64,000 nucleotides of DNA from Marinobacter segnicrescens (GCF_900111555.1 NZ_FOHZ01000001.1:537758-601757); one strand, 5' to 3'; counted from the first letter of the stretch, positions 18,369 to 27,493 are shown. The notes: a model not told the origin generated them from the sequence alone. Numbers and translations are program-made.

Positions 18369-18752
18369 CTATTGCGGCCATCCACCCACCCGGATCTCAC
18401 CGCCCTTGGACACAGCGTGGTTGTAGATGTACACCCAGGCCCTGCCCAGGGGCGTGTCTAAAAGCTTGCGGTCATACAGGCCCATAGCAGGCGAAGCGGC
18501 ATCATAACCTTCCAGCGCATCCAGCCGGGCAAAGGTAGGACCGTCGACCTCGTAAACCTCAATCAAGACACCCTGACTGCGCTCCAGCTTCGCCCCGGGG
18601 TACGGCCCCAGGTCATAGAGCACGATGGAATTCAGCGAGCACTCACCCACTAACCGGGAACCGGCGAGAACTCGGTGGTTTGACTGGTGGCGTTTCAGGG
18701 TGCCGTAGACGGCGACGCGGTAGGGCCGGAGCACAATTACACCCCCAGCCAT
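18369..18752 (-). CDS. Gamma-glutamylcyclotransferase-like protein
   Basis: A 127-residue AIG2/GGCT-fold protein: VAVYGTLKRHQSNHRVL near the N-terminus is the substrate-loop motif (YGxLK), and LDALEGYD contains the acidic residue placed like the catalytic Glu, followed by YDRKLLDTPLGRAWVYIYN. Known members cyclise gamma-glutamyl amines to release 5-oxoproline. Its start overlaps the end of the methyltransferase-HNH gene by 16 bases, so it is the third gene of a coupled set headed by the PLD-helicase. Whether it takes part in that system or is a passenger is unknown. Confidence 0.88.
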   Translation of the reverse strand: MAGGVIVLRPYRVAVYGTLKRHQSNHRVLAGSRLVGECSLNSIVLYDLGPYPGAKLERSQGVLIEVYEVDGPTFARLDALEGYDAASPAMGLYDRKLLDTPLGRAWVYIYNHAVSKGGEIRVGGWPQ

Positions 18753-20419
18753 TCAGCCAATTGAAGGTTGGTTTTCAGCCGCAGGCGTTGCTGGAGCATG
18801 CCCTCGAAAACCGAGTCAAGAGAACGGCTCTCACCCAACAAAGGCAATGCGGCTTCGGCCTCTGCAAAGAACCGGGACTCGATCTCGGTTCCGATAACGG
18901 CTCGTTCCCACCACTCGGTCACCCTTGGGCGAGCCTGTTTCAGCAAAGCATCGGACGGCAACTTCTCGGACTTGGCGGCATTGGCCATCTGGGAAGCCGG
19001 CAACAGGTTCCACAAATCATTGTTGCTCCAGCGCGACCAGGGGAAACAGTGGTCAATGTCATACCGTTGCTGGGACAGGTTACGTGCCGTCCAGACGCAC
19101 TCTACCCTGCCCTCCGCCAGTTGCTGCTCCACCAGCTTTCGCATCAGGGACGTATCCCGCCGGCCTTCCGCCCATTGCAGCGCCTTGTGATAAATCTCTG
19201 TGGAGTATCGCACCTCCCAGCCGGACATCAGATTGACCCATTCGTTAACAATGGCGGGCTCCACCCAGCAGGCATAGCGGCTGAAGGTATCCCACAGCAT
19301 GGCAGGCACCCGGAATACCCCGAACCGGGACAGTGTTTCCCGGTCCAGCGTAACCGGCTCTTCACGAATACGTATGCGGTTGGCAGCCCCCTCGAAGACG
19401 GGCCGATTGGTTCCTGGCCAGGTTGTAAAGTGGGCGGGGTTCTTGAGGATATTGGCAGCGGCCTGCCTGATTGCGCGCATGACCAGGGGGCCGTGCACAG
19501 CCGACAACGACAACCCTGGCCTGAAATCCAGTGGCGACAACTGCTCCAGCGCATAGAAGTCCTCGCCAGCGAATCCATAACCCTTCGAGCCAGGCGCCTG
19601 CCGCAACCGGTGCCGTAAAACCAGCGGGTGATACTGCATCAGCCAGAACAGGCCAACAGCTCCCAAGGGTAAATCGACCCAGTCGTCTGTTCGGTTGATT
19701 ACAAGCCCCGACGAGCTGTCAGCCAACCGAACCAGGGTGCGCAAAAGCCCCAGCTTGTAAGAGGAGGATTTATCATCGTTAACGATGATATGCCGGAGCG
19801 TGGGCAGCGCCCCGGTGCCATCATCCGGCAGACGATAAACCGCCGTTTCCCACCATACTTCCGGCCGCTCCAACTGGTCTGCCGCCGTGCTGCCAACCAA
19901 CGGCACAGGCACCACCGCCCGATGCCGGGCAAAACCATCCAGCTCTGCCTTGCTGACCTCATGAAAGACCCGCTCCCCATCGCCGGGACCATGCCGCAGG
20001 GTGATGACCAAAGTGCCCGATGGTGCCAGCAACTCCGTCAGAATCCGGAACGCCCGCTCCCGGGAAGAGGGGGCAATGTGCATCCACACGGCCGATACCA
20101 GAATCAGGTCAAAGCGGTAACTGAGTTTACGGATTTCGGCCAGATCCGGCAGGCTGTCGTCGACCCACTGAATACTCCGATGGACGGTAGCCGCTTCACC
20201 CAAGCGGCGTAACTCCCCTGCGGGTTCCACGGCGACGACATCCCAGCCGCGCTCAGCCAGTGCCAGCGCATCGCGGCCGCTGCCCGCACCGACATCCAGT
20301 GCCAGACCGGAGCTTTTCTCCAGCAGGGGAAACCAGTCGCTGTGGACCTGTTCGAAGGTCAGGGACTGGTATTGGTTGAAGAACTTTTGGGCGTTTTTAT
20401 TGTAGGGGGCGTAGGTCAT
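18737..20419 (-). CDS. SAM-dependent methyltransferase fused to HNH nuclease-like domain
   Basis: A 560-residue fusion. The ATG at 20419 overlaps the upstream helicase stop as ATGA, so the two are translationally coupled. Residues about 1-180 form a class I SAM methyltransferase: LALDVGAGSGRDALALAERG (residues 40-59) is motif I and LILVSAVWMHIAPSSRERA motif IV. It lacks the DPPY or PC motifs of DNA base methylases and looks like the UbiE/Tellurite-type fold. Residues about 180-430 are unassigned. Residues about 441-490 look like an HNH nuclease, with YDIDHCFPWSRWSNNDLWNL (D456, H457, N-D-L-W-N). I do not recall this fusion from a named defence system. Confidence 0.85.
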   Translation of the reverse strand: MTYAPYNKNAQKFFNQYQSLTFEQVHSDWFPLLEKSSGLALDVGAGSGRDALALAERGWDVVAVEPAGELRRLGEAATVHRSIQWVDDSLPDLAEIRKLSYRFDLILVSAVWMHIAPSSRERAFRILTELLAPSGTLVITLRHGPGDGERVFHEVSKAELDGFARHRAVVPVPLVGSTAADQLERPEVWWETAVYRLPDDGTGALPTLRHIIVNDDKSSSYKLGLLRTLVRLADSSSGLVINRTDDWVDLPLGAVGLFWLMQYHPLVLRHRLRQAPGSKGYGFAGEDFYALEQLSPLDFRPGLSLSAVHGPLVMRAIRQAAANILKNPAHFTTWPGTNRPVFEGAANRIRIREEPVTLDRETLSRFGVFRVPAMLWDTFSRYACWVEPAIVNEWVNLMSGWEVRYSTEIYHKALQWAEGRRDTSLMRKLVEQQLAEGRVECVWTARNLSQQRYDIDHCFPWSRWSNNDLWNLLPASQMANAAKSEKLPSDALLKQARPRVTEWWERAVIGTEIESRFFAEAEAALPLLGESRSLDSVFEGMLQQRLRLKTNLQLAEWLGV

Positions 20420-23400
20420 GCTGAGGCCAGCTTTGCCGCCTGTTGCCACATAAAGTTGGGCATTGGCGTCCGAAGCTTCCAGGTAACATTCATGGGCTGC
20501 GAGCCAGTATGCGACACGTAATCGACCTCACCGTAATTCACAAACCCCATCGTGCGACCATATTCGTCTTTGGCCTTCTCTCTTACAAACAGAATTAACC
20601 GTTTGTTTATGGCACGGTGTTGAATGTAGTTCTTCCCCTTCCCTCTGTCTGGTCGCGCGCTGTTTTGCGACTGCCAGTGGAACAACCGCTCGTTGATGGC
20701 GTAGTCGTGGTACATGGTGGTTGGGGAGAACTGCTTTTCGTTCTTATCCAGGGTCACAAACAGGAGCTCAATATTCTGATCCGGAATGACATAAACACCT
20801 TCCCTCGATGGCGGCTGGTGCTCGAACGTCATGGCACCAAAGCCAACCAGAATCTGCTCTCGGGAATAGCGGGCGTGCAGTCGCAGCGGAACTGCCTGTA
20901 ACTCCGGCATGGCCGGTTGTTCGTGCTTGGTTTTCGCCAGTTTCCAGTCGAGCACGTCCACTAGCTCCTGTTCCAGCCCCAGCTTACTGAGTTCCGCCAG
21001 GCTTTGGGCAATCGAATCAAACTCCAGCTGTGGCCCGGATTTCTGCCAGAAGTCATAATGGCACATGAGTGCCTGGCGATTGCTGGCGCTGTCCCATCTA
21101 AACCCTGCCTGGCATAGATTCTTGAGGAACAGCAGATACTGGTGATCGTCACAGGTCAAAATGCGATTGTAGATGGCCTTTTTCGCCAGCTTGAACGACG
21201 ACTCATCGGCTACGTCCTCGTCTTTCGCTTTGCTCACCAGTTCCGCCCAACTGCCCCGTTTATATAGTTCGTTCAGATCGATGTAGGGATGCTGGGTTAT
21301 GAAGTTTTTCAGCGTGAGTGGCTGAGTGGAATGCTGCGGTAACTGGCGAACAAGAGATACCAACCGCTTCATGGTCAGTGTGGCTTGCCGTATGTTGCTC
21401 AGCACCATTTCCTGGGTTTTCTTGGTGAGCTCAATTCGACAACCGAGCGGTGCATGGGGAAAGCCCTGCTTGAGCTCCTCGGTAATCGAGCGTTCCGACT
21501 TACCCACCAGTGCCCTGAACTTATTGGCAAAGTCATATTCAGGACGGGAGTTGCCTACAAAATCCAACACCGTGCAGCATTCTTTGTCCTCCGACAAACG
21601 CAGGCCGCGGCCCAATTGCTGCAGGAAGATGGTTAAGCTTTCGGTTGGGCGCAGGAATAACAAGGTATCGACTTCCGGAATGTCGACGCCTTCGTTGAAG
21701 ATGTCGACCACGCACAGCACGTTTATTTGCCCCGAGCGAATAGCTTGCTGCTTTTGTTGGCGCTCGTGGCTATTGTCACTGGTGAGAATGTCTGCCTTGA
21801 TGCCGTGCAGCAGGAGTTGCTCCACCATGAAGTTCGCATGCTGATGATCAACACAAAAGGCCAAAGCCTTCATACTTCCTACATCGGTGACGATCTCTCT
21901 CAAACTGCGAACAATCTTTTTCACACGGCTATGATTATGTGTATACAGATTGGTCAGCTGAGCGGGCTCATAACGGCCCCGACGCCACGGGATAGTTCGC
22001 AGATCGGTATCATCATCAATACCGAAATACTGGAAAGGGCATAGGTGACGTCGGTTTATTGCTTCCGGCAACCGGATTTCAGCAGCGATGACTCCACAAA
22101 AGTCGCTAAGGATATCTGCGTCATCATTACGCTCCGGTGTTGCAGTCAGGCCAAGTAATATACTGGGCGAGAAGTGCTCCAGTACCGCCCGATAACTCGA
22201 TGCAGCGATGTGGTGCACTTCATCGATTACGATGTAATCGTAATAGTCTTCCGTCAGCTTCAGCTGACCCAGCTGGTTGTTCAGGGTCTGGATAGACACG
22301 AACAACTGGCGATAGTGCTCAGGCAACTGACCGCCCACCCAAAGTTCGCCGAAGCCATTGTTTCGCAGCACGCCACGATAGGCTTCGCGGGCCTGCCGCA
22401 GAATTTCTTCCCGATGCGCCACAAACAGAAAACGGGCGGACGGCTTTGCTTTCATGAACCGCTGAAAATCAAACGCCGAGATCAGGGTCTTGCCAGTGCC
22501 TGTGGCGGCCACCACGAGGTTCCGGAAACGCTGGTGCACGTCTCGCTCAACAGCTAGCTGCTCCAGAATGTCCTTCTGGTGGGGGAACGGAGTTATTTCG
22601 AAATAGTGGGCGGTACCTGGAGCATCCAAGCCTTTTTGCTGTTTTAGAGCTCGGTTGAGTTTTTCAGTACTCTCAGCCTGCCCATCAAACCGCTCAAACT
22701 CATCTGACGCCCAGTAAGTTTCGAAAGTACTCAAAGACTTGTTGATGATGTGCGGAATTTCCTGAGAGGTGATCTTCAGGTTCCACTCAAGGCCATTAGT
22801 CAGCGCCGATCGGGAGAGGTTTGATGAGCCAATGTAACCCGTGTGAAAGCCTGTGTTCCGGAGGAATAAATAGCTTTTGGCGTGCAGCCTCTCACGCTCG
22901 GTGTTGTAGCTCAGCTTCACTTCGGTATTCGGCAGGCTGGCCAGGTACTCAACGGCTTTGGCATCGGTCGCCCCCATGTAGGACGTGGTGATGATTTTCA
23001 GCTCTCGCCCACTGGCAGTGAAGGCTTCCAGCTCTTTCCGGAAAATGCGGATGCCGGCCCACTTGATGAACGATACCAGCCAGTAAATCTTGTCTGCCGA
23101 CAGAATCTCGCGCTTGAGCTCAGATTCCAGTGAAAGGCCGGCATTACTGCCGGAGAACAATTCGCTTTGGGTCAGGCCTGTTAGCGGGAAAATGTCTTCG
23201 ACGTATTGTTTAAGGTTGGCAGCAACGGGGTTCTCCAACTCGTAGAGCGCGGTGAGGATCTTGCCTTGGCTATCGAGAAGGTTTTCCTCAAGAAAGCCTT
23301 CGTCTGAAATCTGGTTCTTGAGCCACATCAGCAGCTGGTTGGAGAGTTCGATTTGCTCTTGCAGCCGATCTTCGCCCGACGGCACCGCTTCAATGGCAAA

Positions 23401-23550
23401 CTCCAGGATGTTGGAGAGGAATCGTGACAGCCAAACCGACGCTTCGCTGCCGTCGAGCTGGCGTTCGCCAACGTAAAACCTGTTTCTATCCAGGCGGCTT
23501 TCAATGAGCTTGGTGATCAGCTGCTCATAGATTCCGGTCTGCTGCATCAT
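20416..23550 (-). CDS. PLD nuclease-SF2 helicase-DUF3427 protein
   Basis: A 1044-residue multidomain protein. Residues about 140-285 are a phospholipase-D-like nuclease domain with one HxK motif (LHAKSYLFL, H223/K225) and GSSNLSRSAL, the usual GSxN. Residues about 320-660 are a superfamily 2 helicase: Walker A AATGTGKT (349-355), DEVH (443-446), SAT-like LLGLTATPERND and motif VI QQLGRGLR. The C-terminal third ends in a DUF3427-like domain (from about 885). It is the promoter-proximal gene of a three-gene coupled cluster. Families of this build are spread through mobile and defence islands; a restriction-like anti-phage role is likely but inferred. Confidence 0.92.
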   Translation of the reverse strand: MMQQTGIYEQLITKLIESRLDRNRFYVGERQLDGSEASVWLSRFLSNILEFAIEAVPSGEDRLQEQIELSNQLLMWLKNQISDEGFLEENLLDSQGKILTALYELENPVAANLKQYVEDIFPLTGLTQSELFSGSNAGLSLESELKREILSADKIYWLVSFIKWAGIRIFRKELEAFTASGRELKIITTSYMGATDAKAVEYLASLPNTEVKLSYNTERERLHAKSYLFLRNTGFHTGYIGSSNLSRSALTNGLEWNLKITSQEIPHIINKSLSTFETYWASDEFERFDGQAESTEKLNRALKQQKGLDAPGTAHYFEITPFPHQKDILEQLAVERDVHQRFRNLVVAATGTGKTLISAFDFQRFMKAKPSARFLFVAHREEILRQAREAYRGVLRNNGFGELWVGGQLPEHYRQLFVSIQTLNNQLGQLKLTEDYYDYIVIDEVHHIAASSYRAVLEHFSPSILLGLTATPERNDDADILSDFCGVIAAEIRLPEAINRRHLCPFQYFGIDDDTDLRTIPWRRGRYEPAQLTNLYTHNHSRVKKIVRSLREIVTDVGSMKALAFCVDHQHANFMVEQLLLHGIKADILTSDNSHERQQKQQAIRSGQINVLCVVDIFNEGVDIPEVDTLLFLRPTESLTIFLQQLGRGLRLSEDKECCTVLDFVGNSRPEYDFANKFRALVGKSERSITEELKQGFPHAPLGCRIELTKKTQEMVLSNIRQATLTMKRLVSLVRQLPQHSTQPLTLKNFITQHPYIDLNELYKRGSWAELVSKAKDEDVADESSFKLAKKAIYNRILTCDDHQYLLFLKNLCQAGFRWDSASNRQALMCHYDFWQKSGPQLEFDSIAQSLAELSKLGLEQELVDVLDWKLAKTKHEQPAMPELQAVPLRLHARYSREQILVGFGAMTFEHQPPSREGVYVIPDQNIELLFVTLDKNEKQFSPTTMYHDYAINERLFHWQSQNSARPDRGKGKNYIQHRAINKRLILFVREKAKDEYGRTMGFVNYGEVDYVSHTGSQPMNVTWKLRTPMPNFMWQQAAKLASA

Positions 23551-23843
23551 TTACGTTCCACGTTGATGACTTCCAGGAGAACGGCATCGTGACCACGGGC
23601 ATTCATATATGCTCGCTAGCTAACGAAAGCCAGTAAGAGAACGTTAACCCTTAACATACCGAATTTCCATGGAATCCTTGGAAACGACGCCCCCCACCTG
23701 ACAAAAAGCCTCGCAAAACACCCTTTCGCTTCCTTGCTGTAAACCGAACCGCCATCTACGTTGTGAACTAGTGGGTGTTTTTTGCACGACCACCTCTGCC
23801 TCAGGGGTGGTTACCCCCAACCTCACGAAATGAGGACACAACA

Positions 23844-24998
23844 ATGAAAACGATACCCCCTCTCAAGACCATTGCCACCGGCATTGCCATCGCAGGACTG
23901 GCTACCGCCAATATCGCAGGCGCCAAGGAACTCAGCTTTGCTTCCGGTACCCCGTTAAACTCCATGGGTGCCAAGGCGGTGTACGTCTTCGCCGATGCGG
24001 TTGAAGAGCACTCGGAAGGTGACGTTACCGTCAAAGCCTACATTCAGTCCCTGCTCAGTTTTATGGAAACGCCGGCCGGTTTGCGGGACGGCATGGCAGA
24101 TCTGGGCACGGTGCTGACGCCCTATTTCCCGTCCGATTTCCCCAATACCATCATGCTCACAGAGTTAACCATGGCGCTTGAGCTTGCCGATGTGAGTCCG
24201 CAGGACGCGGTGTTTGCCTACACCGGCGCAGTGTCCGAATACGTGATAAACAACTGTCCCGCTTGCCTGCAGGAACACCATGACCGTAATCAGATATTCC
24301 TGGGGCTCGCCAGTTCTTCGCCCTACGGCCTCTTCTGCAATGGTGCGATTACCAGCAAAGAGGATATGGAAGGCAAGCGCATCCGTATTGGCGGCCCCCA
24401 GTGGTCTCGGTGGGTTACGGCCATGGGAGGCTCCCCCGTTTCCATTCCGGTTAACGAAACCTATGAAGGACTCGACCAGGGCGTGGTCGACTGTACGGCC
24501 CACAACCTGTCGGATTATCTCAACTTCAAGTTTATTGAGATCGCCAGCGACGTCACCATGGGGGTTCCTGGCGGCACGTTCGGCGGGGTTGGCACCAGCA
24601 TGAATGCCGATGCCTGGAAAGGCCTGTCAGAGGAGGATCGCACCTCGGTGTTGTATGGTGCCGCGACCATTGCCGCCGAGATAGCCAAGCTTTATCTGGA
24701 GGACCATGAGGAGGCCCTGAGGAGGATCGACGAGCAGCCGGAACTGACGCTCCACGAGCCGGATGAGGAGTTTCGTCAGATGACCAGGGACTTTATCGAA
24801 CAAGACCTCAAGACGGTGGCATCAAGCTACGCTGAGCGGTACGACGTGCAGCAAGCCGAGGCGAGGATGGCCGAGTTCAAGGAAATGCTGGATGAATGGG
24901 TCGGTAAGGTCGAAGGCATCGAAACCCGGGAAGAGCTCCGCGACCTGTATTGGAAGGAAGTGTTCTCCAAGGTCGATGTCACCTCTTACGGGATCTGA
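23844..24998 (+). CDS. TRAP transporter solute-binding protein, DctP type (paralogue 3)
   Basis: A 384-residue periplasmic binding protein. The ATG at 23844 follows TGAGG and opens the signal peptide (TIATGIAIAGLATANIAGA). The mature chain starts KELSFASGTPLNSMG and keeps the GGPQWSRWVTAMGGSPV and VVDCTAHNLSD segments and the NCPACLQE cysteine pair. The C-terminus, LRDLYWKEVFSKVDVTSYGI, matches paralogues 1 and 2. It stands alone: the nearest genes are the accessory helicase upstream and a small membrane protein downstream, with no TRAP membrane subunits. A hairpin terminator follows directly. Confidence 0.88.
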   Translation: MKTIPPLKTIATGIAIAGLATANIAGAKELSFASGTPLNSMGAKAVYVFADAVEEHSEGDVTVKAYIQSLLSFMETPAGLRDGMADLGTVLTPYFPSDFPNTIMLTELTMALELADVSPQDAVFAYTGAVSEYVINNCPACLQEHHDRNQIFLGLASSSPYGLFCNGAITSKEDMEGKRIRIGGPQWSRWVTAMGGSPVSIPVNETYEGLDQGVVDCTAHNLSDYLNFKFIEIASDVTMGVPGGTFGGVGTSMNADAWKGLSEEDRTSVLYGAATIAAEIAKLYLEDHEEALRRIDEQPELTLHEPDEEFRQMTRDFIEQDLKTVASSYAERYDVQQAEARMAEFKEMLDEWVGKVEGIETREELRDLYWKEVFSKVDVTSYGI

Positions 24999-25004
24999 GC
25001 AACG

Positions 25005-25031
25005 TGCCCCGGCGTAATGCCGGGGGTTTAT
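25005..25031 (+). terminator. Terminator after TRAP paralogue 3
   Basis: CCCCGGC (25007-25013), GTAAT loop, GCCGGGG (25019-25025), then GTTTATAG. Perfect 7-bp stem nine bases after the stop; the T run is short. Confidence 0.65.
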
Positions 25032-25192
25032 AGTCTGAACGATCGATGAGGATGTACGAGGCAAGTGTTCGCTCGTCAGGTAGTGAGCACTTGCCTACCC
25101 CGCGTAAAGGGCCTGCCGAGGTCTGTCGCTGCACCTATGGGGAGCGCCTTTCGGGGCGGCCGGGCAAATGCTTCGCATCTCCAACGAAATGA

Positions 25193-25552
25193 TCACGCGA
25201 AGATATAGTAGAAAGGCCCCACAATAAAAAACACCGCGAACCCGGTCACCATGCTGTAGGCTAAAACCGTTTCAAACGGATTCGCAAACGCCTTTATATC
25301 CAGGTCTGGATAGACGGCCTTGTAAAAATCCGACCTCTGCGCGAAGGGGAGCGTGCAGACCAGCGCAAACAGAACGGTATTGCCGAAGTCCAGATCGAGA
25401 GTACCGGTACGCCAGTACTCCCCAGTCGGTTTCAGCTTCTTCTTTAAGCGGTACGTGAGAGTAATCCTAAGTAATAGCATGCTCAGCATTGCGAGTAGCA
25501 TACCCCCTCCCGCCACTATAGAGATAAGCAATCCCACCGGCATGTTCACCAC
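25193..25552 (-). CDS. Small membrane protein, possible immunity partner
   Basis: A 119-residue protein of unknown family with hydrophobic segments at about 5-28, 58-70 and 94-118 and a basic loop (TYRLKKKLKPTGEYWRTG). It starts with GTG at 25552 (or ATG at 25543) and overlaps the upstream gene's stop by 7 bases, so the pair is coupled. Its position after a glycine-zipper protein resembles the immunity gene of a membrane-acting effector. It could instead be an ordinary small membrane protein. The assignment rests on context only. Confidence 0.65.
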   Translation of the reverse strand: MVNMPVGLLISIVAGGGMLLAMLSMLLLRITLTYRLKKKLKPTGEYWRTGTLDLDFGNTVLFALVCTLPFAQRSDFYKAVYPDLDIKAFANPFETVLAYSMVTGFAVFFIVGPFYYIFA

Positions 25553-26502
25553 TCTGTTACCAGATCGTACAAGTCTCCGAAAATGCCTTTAAGGAGGTAA
25601 TCGGATCCGACTGCTACTGCGCCAGCAGCGACCACAGCAACAGCCAACCCAACCGGCGTCAACGCTATCACAAAGCCAATCGCGGCCCCGGCAGCAATAC
25701 CACCAGCAAACGCCCCACTCTGGACAACGGCCTCACGCTTCCAGGTCGGGTCGCCATTTTTCCAGGCATGGTGAACGCTGTTTGCTCGCAGGTAGCCATC
25801 AAGCAGAATAAAACCGGGGCCCGCTACCCGGCCTACCTTCGCGAACCTTGCCAGCTTCTGTACGTCAGCTGTGTTGCGGACCGGTATGGATTCCCATACT
25901 GGCCGGCCGGTGGCGTTAGTGGTCTGACGCATCCGAAACGCATTGTTATTGAGGTAATTCAGTGAGCGGCTGTAGAGAACCTGGTTCATTTCCCGGAACG
26001 CTGCGTCTGCCCGTAGCTTTGCAGCGTTCACCATTCTTGGTGCAGCGCGGTGATTCTTCAGGTCCTCAAACCGTTTGTTCGCGATATCGTAGCGATTGAT
26101 TGCATCCAACACTTTGTCGGACTGGGCCACCGCGGCACCCATGCCGTTACCGCCAAAGGTATTCAGGTCACCCATAACGTCAGACAGCCTGGTGTCCCAC
26201 AGAAAATCCGCCATGCCCATTACGGCGGCGCCGCCAGCGTAATGGCTCAGATGTGACAGCGTGTGTTGTTGCTCCGGCGTGCATGACAGAACCTGGCTGA
26301 TATCCACTGAATCGTCCTGCCTGGCAGAGGGCAGCAGGAGCGGTTTGTGTGGTGCGCACAGATTACTGGTGTTGATCGGCCGGCCATTGGCTGCCAGAAG
26401 GCGCCGTTCGAAGTCTTCGGGCGACAGATCAGATGGACAGGACATCTTGGCGATGTCACGGGATGAGCAGACGCGGTTCGGGTAGTAGATGGATGAAGGC
26501 AT
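25546..26502 (-). CDS. Putative pore-forming effector-like protein with C-terminal glycine zipper
   Basis: A 318-residue protein with no signal peptide. The ATG at 26502 follows AGGG and fits better than earlier codons, which would add an unlikely 38-residue leader. The N-terminal half is soluble with several cysteines (VCSSRDIAKMSCPSDLSPED, NLCAPHKP) and helices; residues about 250-305 form a hydrophobic Gly/Ala-rich hairpin (AFAGGIAAGAAIGFVIALTP and AVAVVAAGAVAVGSDYLL). Such glycine-zipper hairpins occur in pore-forming type VI secretion effectors and bacteriocins. A small membrane protein overlaps its 3' end. No secretion genes are visible here, so the effector role is a hypothesis. Confidence 0.65.
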   Translation of the reverse strand: MPSSIYYPNRVCSSRDIAKMSCPSDLSPEDFERRLLAANGRPINTSNLCAPHKPLLLPSARQDDSVDISQVLSCTPEQQHTLSHLSHYAGGAAVMGMADFLWDTRLSDVMGDLNTFGGNGMGAAVAQSDKVLDAINRYDIANKRFEDLKNHRAAPRMVNAAKLRADAAFREMNQVLYSRSLNYLNNNAFRMRQTTNATGRPVWESIPVRNTADVQKLARFAKVGRVAGPGFILLDGYLRANSVHHAWKNGDPTWKREAVVQSGAFAGGIAAGAAIGFVIALTPVGLAVAVVAAGAVAVGSDYLLKGIFGDLYDLVTEW

Positions 26503-26645
26503 GGTTCGTCCCTGAGGGTATCGGTTAATAACGGACAACTTCCTGTTGAACTGGAAAATTAACAAAGTTCTTGAGGGTTCGCTATGCCGGAATCCGCGAC
26601 ATGAGAGCCATGCCACTTACCTCCGAGTGTCCCATACTTCGATGC

Positions 26646-27311
26646 TCAGTCTGAGGTTTCTGCTTCGAGCGCTCCCATCCCCAGCTCTACAACCATCGGT
26701 GGATTAATCGGTCGATACCGCTCATCACAGGTGCTGGCATTGATAAACCTTGTGTCCCAGCGGGCATGCTCGCCGTAACCTTCATGGATATGGCCGTAGA
26801 TATGAACCTGCGGCTTCACCTGGCGGACCCTCACCAACAGATCCTCGCAGCCAACGCTTTCATAACGCAGCCCGGTGTCTACCTCATCTCCGATGCCATT
26901 GGGCGGGGTGTGGGTAATCAGCACATTGGTATTGGCCGGGATGCGCTGCCAGTAACGGTCAATGGGCTCACCCCGGTCCTGCATGAACGCCCAGTCCATA
27001 AAGGTGGGTGACCAGGGTGAGCCCCAGAAGCGCACGCCTTCAATCTCGATACCGCTGTCTTCCAGGTAGGTGGCGTTGGTGAGCAATTCCCGGGCATGGT
27101 CCGGCGCTTCCTGGAAGACCCAGTCGTGGTTGCCAGCGATGACAATCTTGTGGCGATGTGGCAGCGTGCCCAGCCAGTCGTTCAGGTCCGCCACATCCTC
27201 CAGCGTGCCGGCACCCAGGCAGTCGCCGGCGTGGATCAATACATCACCATCCGGAATCTCGGGTATGCGGCGGTGCATGCTGTGGGTGTCGGAGATGCAG
27301 ACGAGTTTCAT
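26646..27311 (-). CDS. Metallophosphoesterase
   Basis: A 221-residue calcineurin-like phosphoesterase with all metal-binding blocks: ISDTHSMHRR, IHAGDCLG, VIAGNHDWVF, ITHTPPNGIGD and IYGHIHEGYGEHAR. Length and motifs match the MPPED/YfcE-like group that hydrolyses phosphodiesters with two divalent metals. The ATG at 27311 follows GAAAGAAGG; earlier in-frame codons add an unlikely basic leader. It is monocistronic by appearance. The substrate is unknown. Confidence 0.92.
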   Translation of the reverse strand: MKLVCISDTHSMHRRIPEIPDGDVLIHAGDCLGAGTLEDVADLNDWLGTLPHRHKIVIAGNHDWVFQEAPDHARELLTNATYLEDSGIEIEGVRFWGSPWSPTFMDWAFMQDRGEPIDRYWQRIPANTNVLITHTPPNGIGDEVDTGLRYESVGCEDLLVRVRQVKPQVHIYGHIHEGYGEHARWDTRFINASTCDERYRPINPPMVVELGMGALEAETSD

Positions 27312-27436
27312 AAGGGGCCTTCTTTCCTCCCTGAGCATTCACCCAGTCTAACTGCTGTGCTGCAACGTTTCTTGCCTACATGGTTTTCCGGACAGTGCGT
27401 GAAATACCAAGTAAGAGCTTTGTTGCCCGATTGCCA

Positions 27437-27460
27437 AAGACTGTATAAATATATAGTCTT
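27437..27460 (+). promoter_or_regulatory. Inverted repeat/promoter before Rpn-type gene
   Basis: AAGACTGTATA, AA, TATATAGTCTT: 10 of 11 paired positions, containing a TATAAAT -10-like core, 34 bases before the start at 27494. Possible operator or promoter. Confidence 0.45.
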
Positions 27461-27493
27461 CCCGCGATTCGGAATTCAGCCAGGAGGCAATAC

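Noticed and set aside
18737..20419. Reading the methyltransferase as the DNA methylase of a restriction-modification system
   Set aside because: It lacks DPPY/NPPY and PC motifs and a target recognition domain; motif I and surroundings fit small-molecule or protein methyltransferases.
23772..23786. Possible -24/-12 promoter before TRAP paralogue 3 (TGGGTGTTTTTTTGCA-like)
   Set aside because: GG and GC are only 9 bases apart instead of 10, and the -24 block is poor.
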